Shown piece after piece: positions 8,279-17,544 of a stretch of DNA of 64,000 nt (the stretch's first letter is position 1; every line of letters starts with the position of its first letter). Location: the NCBI RefSeq assembly GCF_025790165.1, contig NZ_CP094970.1, positions 2,294,001 through 2,358,000 of the forward strand. The letters are read 5' to 3'. The position numbers were made by a program, and so were the translations under genes. A model generated the notes under the pieces. It was not told the origin of the DNA, ran no database searches, and was given only the letters and a program-made list of their open reading frames with translations. This DNA is from Solicola gregarius. Lineage in GTDB: Bacteria; Actinomycetota; Actinomycetes; Propionibacteriales; Nocardioidaceae.

Positions 8279-9385
8279 TCACGGCCGGATCATCCGCAGC
8301 TCGCCCGTCAAGCCGAGGAAGCGTCCGATGTCGTGGGCGGCCGCTTCGATCTGCGGCTCGATGGCGGTGGCGTTCTCGAAGGGCTCGACCTCGACCGTGA
8401 CCTGGGTCTTGGTGCGCTTCTGGCCCCAGGTGCCGACCACGCGACCGTCGTGGAGGACCGCGGGTTTGACGAAGCCGCCGGCCTGGATCCGCTTGGCGAA
8501 TCGGGGATCGAGTACGAGGTCGCGGCTGGCGTAGCTGAGGAGATACTCGTCGAACATGCCGATGAGTTCGACCGAGGGCTCCTTGCGCGGCTTGCTGCGG
8601 GTGGTGCCCGAAATCGTCCAGGCCGCGTTGTTGGCGGCGTCGACCTCGGTCAACTCCTCGGCGACCAGTTCGAACCCGTGTCGGGCATGTTTGGCGGGCA
8701 GGCCGCTCCACCGTTTGAGGTCCTCGGCGGTCACCGGTCCGCGCGAGGCGATGTAGCGACGCGTGAGCTCGGCCAGCGCGTCGTCGCCTTCGAGCTTGCG
8801 CTGCTTCCCGGCCAAGTCCTCGATGAGCACATAGGTCGGCTCGCCCTTCTCGACGTCTGGGCCGCGGCAGATGAGTCCGGTCATGGCGGCGTAGCCGATC
8901 AAGTGAGCGGGGCCCTGGGTTCTGAGGTCGAGCGAGATGCCTTTGGTACGAAGGTTCTCGACCAGCTCGGCACGCGTGAGCGGACCGTGCTCGGCGACGG
9001 TGTCGCGTAGCGCGGGTACCGCCTTGTCCAGCAGATCGTCGCCGAGCCCGAGCTGGTCGCGGCGCCGCTGGTCGGCGGCGGCGAAGATCGGACCGAGCAG
9101 GCCGACGATCCAGCCGACGTCCTCGGCGGCGATCATGTGCAGGGTGCCGCGCATGGCCCAGATGCGCACCAGGGCGCGGTCATCGTCGTGCTTCGTGCGT
9201 ACGTCCTCGGCATCGACACCGAGGGTGCGGGGCCGCAGCGCCATCCGAGCCGCCGGCATGTCCTGGGCTTGCACGCCGACGAGATCTCGCACCACCTCGA
9301 CGACATCGCTGCTGCGACGACTACCCAGCCGATGCGCACGCGCTCGGGTCATCCGGGTCTCGTCGTCGGTGAGTTCTCGCAGCAC
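8279..9385 (-). CDS. Winged-helix DNA-binding protein of the AlkZ-like (HTH_42) family
   Basis: A 368-residue protein with family signatures: an early VQAQDMPAARMALRPR segment, RIWAMRGTLHMIAAED, then repeated winged-helix blocks (PLTRAELVENL, GPVTAEDLKRWSGL) and a late DEYLLSYASRDLVLD followed by VLHDGRVVGTW. The family includes AlkZ/YcaQ, DNA glycosylases that unhook interstrand cross-links or release alkylated bases; the Gln of QxQ in those enzymes corresponds to VQAQD here. A repair role is therefore reasonable but inferred. It is divergent from the following GNAT gene. Confidence 0.82.
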   Translation of the reverse strand: MLRELTDDETRMTRARAHRLGSRRSSDVVEVVRDLVGVQAQDMPAARMALRPRTLGVDAEDVRTKHDDDRALVRIWAMRGTLHMIAAEDVGWIVGLLGPIFAAADQRRRDQLGLGDDLLDKAVPALRDTVAEHGPLTRAELVENLRTKGISLDLRTQGPAHLIGYAAMTGLICRGPDVEKGEPTYVLIEDLAGKQRKLEGDDALAELTRRYIASRGPVTAEDLKRWSGLPAKHARHGFELVAEELTEVDAANNAAWTISGTTRSKPRKEPSVELIGMFDEYLLSYASRDLVLDPRFAKRIQAGGFVKPAVLHDGRVVGTWGQKRTKTQVTVEVEPFENATAIEPQIEAAAHDIGRFLGLTGELRMIRP

Positions 9386-9478
9386 GCCACCGACCTTAGC
9401 CAGCGAGGCGACCGCGACGACAAGGGTCGGAACTCATTGCCGTTCGTCGATGTCGGTGGGCCGTGGTGGGATGGGCCG

Positions 9479-10054
9479 ATGACGTGGGAGACGCACCCGG
9501 TGACGCCCGACCGTTTCGAGGACTTCGCGGACGTCATCAACCGCAATCGTCGCGCGAACCACTGCTGGTGTCTGTCGCACCGACTGCGGGCTCGTGAGAT
9601 CGAAGAGCTCGGCGCCGGAAGTCGCGAGCAGGCCATGCGACGACTGTGCGAGCGTGACCATCCCCCAGGGGTGGTGACGTACCGCGACGGCGAGCCGGTG
9701 GGGTGGTGCAACATCGGACCGCGCACCGAGATCACGCGGCTGACGGGTTCGCGTCTCATCCGGCCCACCGACGACGTTGCTGTGTGGAGCATCGTGTGCG
9801 TGGTGGTCCGCGCGGGGCATCGTCGGCAGGGTGTGACGTCGCGTCTGATCGAGGGCGCGGTTGCCTATGCCGGCTCGCACGGTGCGCCGGCCGTGGAGGC
9901 GCATCCCGTCGATCCGCCCGGCCGGATGGATCTCACCATGGCCTTCGTCGGCACGAAGGCGATGTTCGAACGAGCCGGGTTTAGTGTCGTCGGCACCACC
10001 GACGCGGTGGCGAGCGGGATGCCACGCCTGGTCATGCGAAGAGACCTCGACTGA
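9479..10054 (+). CDS. GNAT-family N-acetyltransferase
   Basis: A 191-residue protein with a GNAT core: a beta strand with VWSIVCVVVRAGHRRQGV, where RRQGV is the acetyl-CoA pyrophosphate-binding motif, followed by SRLIEGAVAYAGSHGA and a later FERAGFSVVG. The N-terminal part contains NRNRRANHCWCLSHRL and GWCNIGPR, seen in a group of uncharacterised acetyltransferases with a Cys-rich start. The substrate is unknown. ATG 9479 is the best start; the frame is open further upstream but would overlap the divergent gene. Confidence 0.82.
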   Translation: MTWETHPVTPDRFEDFADVINRNRRANHCWCLSHRLRAREIEELGAGSREQAMRRLCERDHPPGVVTYRDGEPVGWCNIGPRTEITRLTGSRLIRPTDDVAVWSIVCVVVRAGHRRQGVTSRLIEGAVAYAGSHGAPAVEAHPVDPPGRMDLTMAFVGTKAMFERAGFSVVGTTDAVASGMPRLVMRRDLD

Positions 10055-10068
10055 CGCCGCCTCAGATC

Positions 10069-11472
10069 TCAGCGAGCGCGGACAAGCGCCGCGTCGACGG
10101 CCGCGAGCAGGTTCGCGCCCCAGCCGGAGAGATTCTCCGTCAAGAAGTCGCCGTAGATCTCGATGAGCCATCCACTACCGGTGTCGTCCGTGCCGCCGGC
10201 ACCGATGACACTGCGGTATCCGAAGTACGCGAGGATCGCCCGCTCCGCCTCGGGGCCGTCGGTCAGGGTCGCGTCGAAGGTCGCCCCGGCGAGCGCGAGG
10301 CGCGTCGCCGAGAAGTCGTCGAGACGGTACGCCTTGGGCTCGAGCACCACTGGATGCTCGGGTTCGTCCCAATGCAGTGGCCGTTCGCGGGTCTTCCCGC
10401 ACGCGATGTCGACGACCGCGTCACCGACCTGTCGACTGAGCCACCACGCGGCGGCGTTCGCCTCTTCGGCGATGAGCTCCGCTGCGTGTACGAGCCGCTT
10501 CTCGACGGTCTGGTCGGCGCGGAGTTCGATGTCCAGCTGGGCGAGCAGGGACTGTGTGGTGCGCACCGGCTCGGCGGGAGCCTTGGTCGGGATCGCGCGC
10601 CCGGGATGCGAGCTCTTGTTCACGTACAACTGGGCGTCGGCCAGTGCGAGCAGCCCATGTACCGCGACGGACGGTGACCTGCTGCCAGGAGCGTCACCGG
10701 CAAGTCGGGCGTACCCACGGGCGAGCCCGGTGCCGTCACCGAGGTCTGCTGCCGCCGCGTCGATGCGCGCAGTGGCGGCTTCGACGTCCTGCACACTTAC
10801 GCCGACGGCCGCGATCGCGAACTCGTCGCCGCCGATGCGGGCCGCGACCGCCTCCGGCCCGAGCCCGCCGGCGACGTCCGCGAGGATCCCGGCCACCCGG
10901 TGGAGCAACCGGTCTCCCGCTCGGTGCCCGAATCGGTCGTTGATCGTCTTGAGCCCGTTGACGTCGGCGAGGATCAGCGAAACCGAATGGTCGGCGCGGG
11001 CGAACGCGTCCAGCAGGTGCCGTTCGAGCAGGGCCCGGCCGGGCAGTCCGGTCACCGGGTCGTCGTGTACGACGCCATCACCGGTGGTCGGGAGCATCCG
11101 GCCGAAAAGCGCAGCCGCGACGACACCCGCGGAGAGGTCGTCGGCACCTGGTCGCCGGTCGAAGACCAGGTGGAGGACGGCTTGACCCGGTGGATTGCGG
11201 ATCATGAAGCCCGCGACCCAGCCCTCCTCGGACCGGACTTCGGAAAGGGATTGCTGTCCCCGCGGCCCCGGCAGCGTGCAGAGCCCATCCGTACTCCGGC
11301 CGTCGAGACGCTGGATATGCCGTCGGCCATCCGGCTCCTCGACCCGGCAGATGTGTACGTCGCGCAGCCGGAGGCCCTGTTGAAGGACCAGAAGCGCTTG
11401 GCCACCGGCCAGCGCACCCGGCTCAACTGACGCAGTGGCGATCGCTGCCAAGGCCTCGAGGTGCTGACTCAC
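10069..11472 (-). CDS. GAF-GGDEF protein, probable diguanylate cyclase
   Basis: A 467-residue soluble protein. A GAF-like N-terminal region (about 1-130) precedes a GGDEF domain (about 140-300) with the intact signature RIGGDEFAI and the early DPVTGLPGRALLERHL, so cyclic di-GMP synthesis is likely. The allosteric I-site RxxD that normally precedes GGDEF is not present: the corresponding residues are GPEA. A further GAF-like region fills about 305-467. The GTG start at 11472 has AAGGAAA upstream. Unusual is the sandwich of the GGDEF domain between two sensor-like regions; the signal is unknown. Confidence 0.85.
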   Translation of the reverse strand: MSQHLEALAAIATASVEPGALAGGQALLVLQQGLRLRDVHICRVEEPDGRRHIQRLDGRSTDGLCTLPGPRGQQSLSEVRSEEGWVAGFMIRNPPGQAVLHLVFDRRPGADDLSAGVVAAALFGRMLPTTGDGVVHDDPVTGLPGRALLERHLLDAFARADHSVSLILADVNGLKTINDRFGHRAGDRLLHRVAGILADVAGGLGPEAVAARIGGDEFAIAAVGVSVQDVEAATARIDAAAADLGDGTGLARGYARLAGDAPGSRSPSVAVHGLLALADAQLYVNKSSHPGRAIPTKAPAEPVRTTQSLLAQLDIELRADQTVEKRLVHAAELIAEEANAAAWWLSRQVGDAVVDIACGKTRERPLHWDEPEHPVVLEPKAYRLDDFSATRLALAGATFDATLTDGPEAERAILAYFGYRSVIGAGGTDDTGSGWLIEIYGDFLTENLSGWGANLLAAVDAALVRAR

Positions 11473-11567
11473 TCACGGTTTCCTTCACGCTCACTCCGGC
11501 GATAGTGCCTGGTACTGACTGTAAGCGGCCGAATCCGTTCTGTTCAGGGAATCGTTGACTCGCCCGG

Positions 11568-13697
11568 CTAGTGCGACGATGACAACGTCTCGGTCAACAA
11601 TCCGATGAGCGCCTCGAGCTGCATATCGACTGCCGCCGAGCCCTCGTGGGCGGAACCGTCGAGCGCCCTGGACGCAAGACCCGCCTTGCCGTCGATCAGC
11701 TCCGCGATCTGACCGTCGAGCGTACGCGCGGCGATGATGCGCCAAGCGGTGACGGGCTCCGTCTGCCCGATGCGGTGAACGCGGTCGATCGCCTGCGTCT
11801 GCTCGGCATCGGTCCAGGACAGCTCGGCGAGCACGACGTTGGAGGCGGCTTGCAGGTTGAGCCCGACCCCGGCCGCGGTCAGCGAGCACACGACGACGGC
11901 GACGTCGGGATCTTCGCTGAACGCCTCGACGTTCTGCTGCCGCGCCTTGGTCGTCTGGTCGCCCCGGATCGATACGTGGCGGATGCCTCGCTGGGTCAGG
12001 AGGGCCTCGGCACGGTCCATCACGTCGACGTGTTTGGCGAACAGCACGACCTTGCCGACACTTCGGGCCAACTGTGCCGCGTAGTCGGCGGCCGGGTCGG
12101 CCTTCGCCTGGCCGATGCGACGCATCATGGCGAACACGTTGTCCTCGGAGTCCGACGCGGCCTCGTAGTCGCGCTCCCGCTTGGCGACCAGGCGTACGAG
12201 ATCGTGATCGATACCGTCGATGACGACTCCAGGCTCGCGCGCCTCGAGTGCCTTCTCGTAACGCGAGAGAAGACGTCGCGCCAGCCGCCGCTCGGTCTCG
12301 CGGATCGAGCGCCCGGCCTCCTCGCTCAGCTCGACCGGCATGTCGGCAATGCGGCGGGACGGGATGTCGGCGGCCACCTCGACCTTGCGACGTCGGACGA
12401 TTCCGAGGTCGATCACCGATGATCGCGCGGCGCGGTAGAAGCCGCGGTCCGCCGGCGTGAGTCCGGTGTCCTCCAGCGAATCCATCAGAGCCGCCAGCGG
12501 CTTCTTGTCATCGATCCAGCCGAGGAACTGCCAGATGGCCTTGAAGTCGCCGATGTCGTTTATCAACGGCGTGCCGGTCAGGGCCATCAGCAGTGGGCGG
12601 ACGACCCGAGACCGGATCCGATCGGAGAGCTCGAGTACGTGCTGCGAGCGCTGGGACGACTTGTTCTTGATGAAGTGGGCCTCGTCGACGACCATGCCGC
12701 GAAAGCCGAGATCGCCGAGCCAGCCGACGTGGCGGTCGAGCACCTCGTAGTTGATCACGACGATATCCGCGAAGCCGTCGATCGTTTCACCGTCACCATG
12801 GATCGCGGTGGCCGACCTCTTCGGCGTCCACATACCGGCCTCGTGCACCCAGTTGGTCTTGACCACGTTGGGCACAACGACCAGCAACGGGTACGCGTCT
12901 GCTGCCTGCGCGGCGAGCAATGCCTGCGCCGTCTTGCCGAGGCCGGGCTCGTCGGCGAGCAGGAACGTACGGTGTCCCGACGCGACGGAGGCGATGAGAC
13001 TTGCTTGGTGCGGCATCAGCTCGAGCTCGCCCGGCACCTGAACCGACGCGGGCTCCGGCAACGTCATGCAGGCGGGTGCACCGTCGCTGGCGGACTCGAA
13101 CGACCTGAACAGCGGGCCGAGCAGCTCCCAGCTCTCCAGACGGCGAGGACCGGACCTGCTCTGCCCGACGGCACTGAAGTCGGGCGTGAGGAACGGGTTG
13201 GCGAGCTTTCGCGATACGACCGACTGCGGCACGACCCGGCGCTGGGTGGCGGGCTCCGAGGGTACGACTTCCGTCGACGCGACGTCATCGAACTCGGCCT
13301 CGAGGCCCGCGTCCCTGACCATCTCGCGCTTGACGACCCGGGCCTCATCGGAGACGACCGCGTCTTCGGCCAGGAGTTCAAGGAGCGAGGCCTCCCGCGC
13401 GGCGGCTCTCGCGAGGTTCGCCGCGACCTCCTCGATACGTTCGAGCTGCCCGGCCCGGCGGTTGTTGCTCATCGACTGGTCGGACTTGATGTCGGCCCGC
13501 GCCTGACGCATCAACAGCGCAATGGCCTGGACCTTCGCGCGTAATGCGGGCGTCACCCGTCCCTGCTGAACCCCGCGCTCGACGTCACGGACGGCCCGGG
13601 TGAGTACCGAGGCGATGCCGCGTTCGCGTACGCGCGACCGATCGCGACGCTGCCCGCGACGGCGCGCGTCTGACGGCTGCTGGCTTCGTCGAGCCAC
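11568..13697 (-). CDS. SNF2-family DEAD/DEAH helicase-like ATPase
   Basis: A 709-residue protein with a long charged N-terminal region (about 1-200) and a two-lobed SNF2 motor. Visible motifs are DEPGLGKTAQ (Walker A/motif I), VVDEAHFIKN (motif II), LMALTGTPLIN (motif III), SLTAAGVGLNLQAAS (motif V) and QAIDRVHRIGQT (motif VI, the SNF2 hallmark). It should translocate on duplex DNA and remodel protein-DNA complexes. GTG 13697 is preferred because GAGGAG lies seven bases before it; GTG 13724 would add nine residues. It stands alone and diverges from the DyP gene. Confidence 0.87.
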   Translation of the reverse strand: MARRSQQPSDARRRGQRRDRSRVRERGIASVLTRAVRDVERGVQQGRVTPALRAKVQAIALLMRQARADIKSDQSMSNNRRAGQLERIEEVAANLARAAAREASLLELLAEDAVVSDEARVVKREMVRDAGLEAEFDDVASTEVVPSEPATQRRVVPQSVVSRKLANPFLTPDFSAVGQSRSGPRRLESWELLGPLFRSFESASDGAPACMTLPEPASVQVPGELELMPHQASLIASVASGHRTFLLADEPGLGKTAQALLAAQAADAYPLLVVVPNVVKTNWVHEAGMWTPKRSATAIHGDGETIDGFADIVVINYEVLDRHVGWLGDLGFRGMVVDEAHFIKNKSSQRSQHVLELSDRIRSRVVRPLLMALTGTPLINDIGDFKAIWQFLGWIDDKKPLAALMDSLEDTGLTPADRGFYRAARSSVIDLGIVRRRKVEVAADIPSRRIADMPVELSEEAGRSIRETERRLARRLLSRYEKALEAREPGVVIDGIDHDLVRLVAKRERDYEAASDSEDNVFAMMRRIGQAKADPAADYAAQLARSVGKVVLFAKHVDVMDRAEALLTQRGIRHVSIRGDQTTKARQQNVEAFSEDPDVAVVVCSLTAAGVGLNLQAASNVVLAELSWTDAEQTQAIDRVHRIGQTEPVTAWRIIAARTLDGQIAELIDGKAGLASRALDGSAHEGSAAVDMQLEALIGLLTETLSSSH

Positions 13698-14023
13698 GAC
13701 AAGCTCCTCTCGTGCAATCGGCACGCCGCGCTGACATCAAACGTCCGCACGCCGACCGCGCTGGGCGATGGGACCGCTAGCGAGTAGTGCAGCTGGCTCT
13801 GCGGTGGTCCTTCTTGACCACTGCGTGCCACAGATTGACGCAAGGACGCGCGTACACAAACGAGGATGTCGCTATACGGGCCACCGAGGGCGGGGCCGAT
13901 CAAACCGGTCGCCCATCGACTGGGCGACTTGTAACTAGACGCATCATACCGTTGCCGAGCATTCCGCGATACTTCGGGCGCCCTGATAATCTCGCAAGCA
14001 TCCGGCGAAGCCAGAGAACTGTC
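13698..14023. promoter_or_regulatory. Divergent intergenic region upstream of the DyP-encapsulin operon
   Basis: About 330 bases separate the SNF2 gene from the DyP operon. A good -10-like hexamer GATAAT lies at 13984-13989, consistent with transcription toward dyp starting near 13996; no matching -35 is obvious. The A/T-richer part at about 13925-13990 is unlike the surrounding coding DNA. No gene is seen here. Confidence 0.45.
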
Positions 14024-14071
14024 TTGGGTGGTGCGAATGGATCGTGTGGCTCGAAAGCGCAGGACGTACTG

Positions 14072-15073
14072 GTGCCACCCGCGAAGGCCGCGATCTTCCT
14101 CGTGGTCACGGTGCGGCCGGGGGCAGAGGATGACGTACGCGAGCTGCTGGGCGACGTTCCCAGCCTGACGCAGGCGGTGCGGTTCCGAATTCCCGAAGGC
14201 AACCTCACCTGCGTGGTCGGCATCGGCGCGGAGCTGTGGGACCGCGCGTACGACCAGCCGCGCCCCGCCGGACTGCACCCGTTCGTTGAGCTGGAGGGCT
14301 CCAAGCACGTCGCGGTCGCGACGCCAGGTGACATCTTGTTCCACCTCCGGGCGGATCGGATGGACCTGTGCTTCGAGCTGTCCCGCCAGCTCATGCAGCG
14401 GCTTTCGGGCCGCGTGGACGTCGCCGACGAGGTACACGGCTTCCGGTACTTCGACCAGCGAGACCTGATGGGCTTCGTCGACGGCACGGAGAGCCCGACG
14501 GGTGCGGCCGCGGTCGACGCGGTGCTCATCGGCGGCGAAGATCCGGCGCACGTTGGCGGCAGCTACGTCATCGTGCAGAAGTACCTGCATGACCTCGGAG
14601 CCTGGGACGCATTGCCGGTCGAGGAACAGGAGCGGGTGATCGGCCGCGAGAAGCTCAGCGACATCGAGCTCCCCGACGACGTGAAGCCGTCGAACTCGCA
14701 CGTCACGGCGAACACCATCGTCGACCCCGATGGCACCGAGCGGGAGATCGTACGAGACAACCTGCCGTTCGGCGCGGTCGGCTCCGATGAGTTCGGCACG
14801 TACTTCATCGGGTACGCCGCCGACCCCGACGTCACCGAGCAGATGCTCCGCAACATGTTCATCGGCGACCCGCCCGGCAACTACGACCGGATCCTGGACT
14901 TCTCCACGGCAGTCACCGGGTCGCTGTTCTTCGTACCACCTGCGGATTTCCTGGAAGACCCGGACGCGACCGTCGCGGTCGTGTCCGAGGTGCCATCCAC
15001 GCCGGTCGACGCCCGACCGGATGCGGACGGATCGCTTGCCATCGGCAGCTTGAGAAGGAGTGACAGATCGTGA
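14072..15073 (+). CDS. DyP-type heme peroxidase with encapsulin targeting peptide
   Basis: A 333-residue dye-decolorising peroxidase. The distal motif GFVDGTESP (about residue 134) carries the catalytic Asp, and the His of SNSHV (about 210) is the proximal heme ligand; DEFGTYFIGYA and NMFIGDPPGNYDRILDFSTA are further family blocks. The C-terminal tail ends DGSLAIGSLRRSDRS, matching the cargo-loading peptide (SLxIGSL) that docks DyP inside encapsulin shells. The start is uncertain: GTG 14072 is used, but in-frame TTG 14024 would better match the usual N-terminal length. Its stop overlaps the encapsulin GTG. Confidence 0.93.
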   Translation: MPPAKAAIFLVVTVRPGAEDDVRELLGDVPSLTQAVRFRIPEGNLTCVVGIGAELWDRAYDQPRPAGLHPFVELEGSKHVAVATPGDILFHLRADRMDLCFELSRQLMQRLSGRVDVADEVHGFRYFDQRDLMGFVDGTESPTGAAAVDAVLIGGEDPAHVGGSYVIVQKYLHDLGAWDALPVEEQERVIGREKLSDIELPDDVKPSNSHVTANTIVDPDGTEREIVRDNLPFGAVGSDEFGTYFIGYAADPDVTEQMLRNMFIGDPPGNYDRILDFSTAVTGSLFFVPPADFLEDPDATVAVVSEVPSTPVDARPDADGSLAIGSLRRSDRS

Positions 15074-15873
15074 ACAACCTGCATCGGGAGCTCGCGCCGA
15101 TCTCGGACGCCGCCTGGACCGAGATCGACGACGAGGCGCGCCGAACCTTCAAGCGTTGGATAGCCGGCCGCCGGATCGTCGACGTCGTCGGTCCGGCCGG
15201 CGGTGACCTCGCGGCGGTGGGGACGGGCCACGTACGCCCGCTCGACGATCCCGCCGAGGGTGTGACCGCTCGCCTCCGCGATGCGCAGCACGTCGTCGAG
15301 CTGCGGGTGCCGTTCTCTGTCACCCGCGAGGCCGTCGACGACGTGGAGCGCGGCGCACAGGATTCCGACTGGCAACCGGTGAAGGATGCAGTGCAGGCGA
15401 TCGCCCTGGCCGAGGACCGGGCGATCTTCCACGGGTCGACCGCTGCCGGGATCACCGGTATCGCGGCAAGCAGTTCCAACGCCGCGCTGAGCCTGCCGTC
15501 CGACGTCCGCGAGATCCCCGAAACCGTCGCCCAAGCGCTCGGCGCGCTGCGGCTCGCAGGGGTCGGCGGACCGTACTGCCTGCTGCTCTCGGCGAGCCTC
15601 TACACCGAGGTCTCCGAGACGACCGACCACGGCTATCCGATCCGTGACCACATCGCTCGGCTGCTCGACGGCGAGATCATCTGGGCGCCCGCGCTCGAGG
15701 GCGGAGCGCTGCTGATGTCGACCCGCGGTGGTGACTATGCGCTGCACCTGGGTCAGGACCTGTCGATCGGCTACCTGTCCCATGACGCCGAGCACGTTCA
15801 CCTCTACCACCAGGAGTCGCTGACGTTCTTCGCGTACACCGCGGAGGCGAGCGTCTCGCTTCCGGAAGGCTGA
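15070..15873 (+). CDS. Encapsulin shell protein (family 1)
   Basis: A 267-residue HK97-fold shell protein. It begins NNLHRELAPISDAAWTEID, the typical family start, followed by TFKRWIAGRRIVDVVGP, and ends with DAEHVHLYHQESLTFF. These proteins self-assemble into icosahedral nanocompartments that enclose the enzyme encoded next to them, here DyP. The GTG start overlaps the DyP stop (GTGA) and has AAGGAG at 15055-15060, so the two proteins should be co-translated. The compartment probably serves in oxidative stress defence. Confidence 0.95.
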   Translation: MNNLHRELAPISDAAWTEIDDEARRTFKRWIAGRRIVDVVGPAGGDLAAVGTGHVRPLDDPAEGVTARLRDAQHVVELRVPFSVTREAVDDVERGAQDSDWQPVKDAVQAIALAEDRAIFHGSTAAGITGIAASSSNAALSLPSDVREIPETVAQALGALRLAGVGGPYCLLLSASLYTEVSETTDHGYPIRDHIARLLDGEIIWAPALEGGALLMSTRGGDYALHLGQDLSIGYLSHDAEHVHLYHQESLTFFAYTAEASVSLPEG

Positions 15874-15886
15874 GCGGCCCGGGACC

Positions 15887-16348
15887 TCAGACCACGCAGA
15901 ACTCGTTGTCTTCGGGATCCAGCATCGATACGTGGTCGAGGGTGCCGGCGGTGGAGTAGCGCTCGAACACGGTGGCGCCGGCGGCGAGCAGCTCGTCGAC
16001 CTTGGCGTCGATCCGCCGCGTTCGCTCGTCGGCGTCGACGTGTCGGCCGCCGGAGACTTTCAGGTCGAGATGGAGGCGGTTCTTCGCCCGCTTCGGCTCG
16101 GGCACCTTCAGCAGCGAGAGCCCCGGTCGTACGCCATCGGGATCGGTGATCACCGCGCCGTCGTCCCATTCTTCCCGCGGTACGTCATGGTCGACGAGGA
16201 ACGCCTCCCAGGTGTCCCAACCCGCGGGAGGGGGCGCTTCGACGTACCCGAGTGCGAGCGACCAGAACCGCGCTTGCCCTACCGGATCTGCGCAGTCGAG
16301 CGTCATGCCGAGTGCCGGTAGCGTCGCTGTGTCGTCCGTCGATGTCAT
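15887..16348 (-). CDS. VOC-family (glyoxalase/bleomycin-resistance fold) protein
   Basis: A 153-residue protein with two beta-alpha-beta-beta-beta halves. The first starts MTLDCADPVGQARFWSLALGY; the second has NRLHLDLKVSGG, DAKVDELLAAGATVFER and ends DHVSMLDPEDNEFCVV, the usual C-terminal motif in actinobacterial VOC proteins. His and Glu at the canonical metal positions (HLDL and EFCV) are present, but no substrate can be named. ATG 16348 follows an AGGCAGG stretch; GTG 16351 is also possible. Confidence 0.85.
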   Translation of the reverse strand: MTSTDDTATLPALGMTLDCADPVGQARFWSLALGYVEAPPPAGWDTWEAFLVDHDVPREEWDDGAVITDPDGVRPGLSLLKVPEPKRAKNRLHLDLKVSGGRHVDADERTRRIDAKVDELLAAGATVFERYSTAGTLDHVSMLDPEDNEFCVV

Positions 16349-16417
16349 CACGCCTGCCTTCGTACGAGCCGTCGCGTACGCCCACGCTAATCCTCGTTGG
16401 TGACACCAGCGGCGCAG

Positions 16418-16786
16418 TCAGGCAGGACTCCGCGCGAAGATGATCGCTCCCGGCACGCTGTCGTCGGGTCTGAACACCATTTCGGCCTCGATCGTGAACC
16501 CCGCATCGCGAAGCCAGCCTGCGACCTGGCCCGGTGGGCGGTGGTGACTGTCGACGTTGATCGGGCGACCTGTGTATCCCTCGGACGTGTGCTGCGGCCC
16601 GTGACTGACGTCGGCGACGGGCCCGCCTCCCGCCTCGCGCACCAGCTCGGCGAACAACGCGAGGCTCGTACGCAGGTAGGGCCGCTCGCCGAGCAGGCCG
16701 CGCACCTTCTCGGCGTAGCCGGAGGCGTCAGTGTCGTACGAATCGCGCGTGTCGGCGAGCCAGCCCTCGTCGTCGTCGGTGCTCAT
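16418..16786 (-). pseudogene. Class I methyltransferase gene with in-frame internal deletion
   Basis: Only 122 codons remain. The first 60 residues match the start of a family of SAM-dependent methyltransferases (SYDTDASGYAEKV, LALFAELVREAGGGPVADV), but the SAM-binding motif that should read DVGCGPG reads DVSHGPQ, and the text then jumps to a family C-terminus (RPPGQVAGWLRDAGFTIEAE, IIFARSPA). Roughly 100 residues of the Rossmann core are missing without loss of frame. The remnant cannot bind SAM normally. Its ATG overlaps the stop of the upstream methyltransferase gene (ATGA), so it is probably still translated. Confidence 0.75.
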
Positions 16787-17544
16787 ACCGCGACCAGCTG
16801 GAGGTACGCCAGGCCGAGCACACCGCGATAACCGCGCAGGTACGCATCGCGTTGACGACGCGCCCTGGACCGTGCCTCATCGGCATCGGGGTGGTCCGGA
16901 GGGTGCTCCGACACCCAGCGGGTGTAGCACGCGGTGAACCCGGACTCGAACTCGTCCCACTCGTCCACGCTCGCCTCGCCGATCGCCATCGGCATGAACC
17001 CGGCTTCCTCCGCGAAGTCGACAAGGTTTGCCAGATCGACCATCTCGTCCTCCGGACCGCCGAGTGCCGCCGTCGCCTCACGGGTAGGAGGGACCGACCA
17101 GATGCCGTCGCCGAAGACGACGTGTGCGTCGCGATCGACCAACGCGCGCAGGCCGGCAAGCGCGCTGGCGTACGGCAGGCGCTCGTCGTCGGAGTCGCGT
17201 CGCCAGATCTGCGACGCGCCGATCGAAATCACCGCCGCAGGGGTCCTGGGAGCCGAGGTACGACCATCGCCGGCGACGAGCGCGACGCGGTCGGCGAGAC
17301 CACGTGCCGCGGCGAGTTTGCGTCCGTGCGCGATCGCCTCACCGTCGAGATCGATTCCGACGCCGGTATGCGCATCGGACTGTTCGACGGCGCGCAGCAG
17401 CAGCTCCGCCCAACCGCAGCCGACGTCGACGATCGTGCCCGCCGGAGCCGCGGCCAGGAACGACGCCAGCTCTTCGGCCCGCTGATCGGACAGCGGGGAC
17501 ATGAAGGTGAGGTCGACGTACGGAGGATCGAGCCGGAGTGCCAT
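16783..17544 (-). CDS. SAM-dependent methyltransferase, class I
   Basis: A 253-residue protein with a Rossmann methyltransferase core: IVDVGCGWAELLLRAVE is motif I, GVGIDLDGEAIAHGR motif II, and ALVAGDGRT the next strand. It has further residues typical of a small actinobacterial group (SIGASQIW, GDGIWSVPPT). The acceptor is unknown. ATG 17544 is chosen because the sequence LRLDPPYVDLTFMSPLSD just after it is conserved-looking, while upstream codons are arginine-rich. It is coupled to the deleted methyltransferase downstream. Confidence 0.82.
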   Translation of the reverse strand: MALRLDPPYVDLTFMSPLSDQRAEELASFLAAAPAGTIVDVGCGWAELLLRAVEQSDAHTGVGIDLDGEAIAHGRKLAAARGLADRVALVAGDGRTSAPRTPAAVISIGASQIWRRDSDDERLPYASALAGLRALVDRDAHVVFGDGIWSVPPTREATAALGGPEDEMVDLANLVDFAEEAGFMPMAIGEASVDEWDEFESGFTACYTRWVSEHPPDHPDADEARSRARRQRDAYLRGYRGVLGLAYLQLVAV

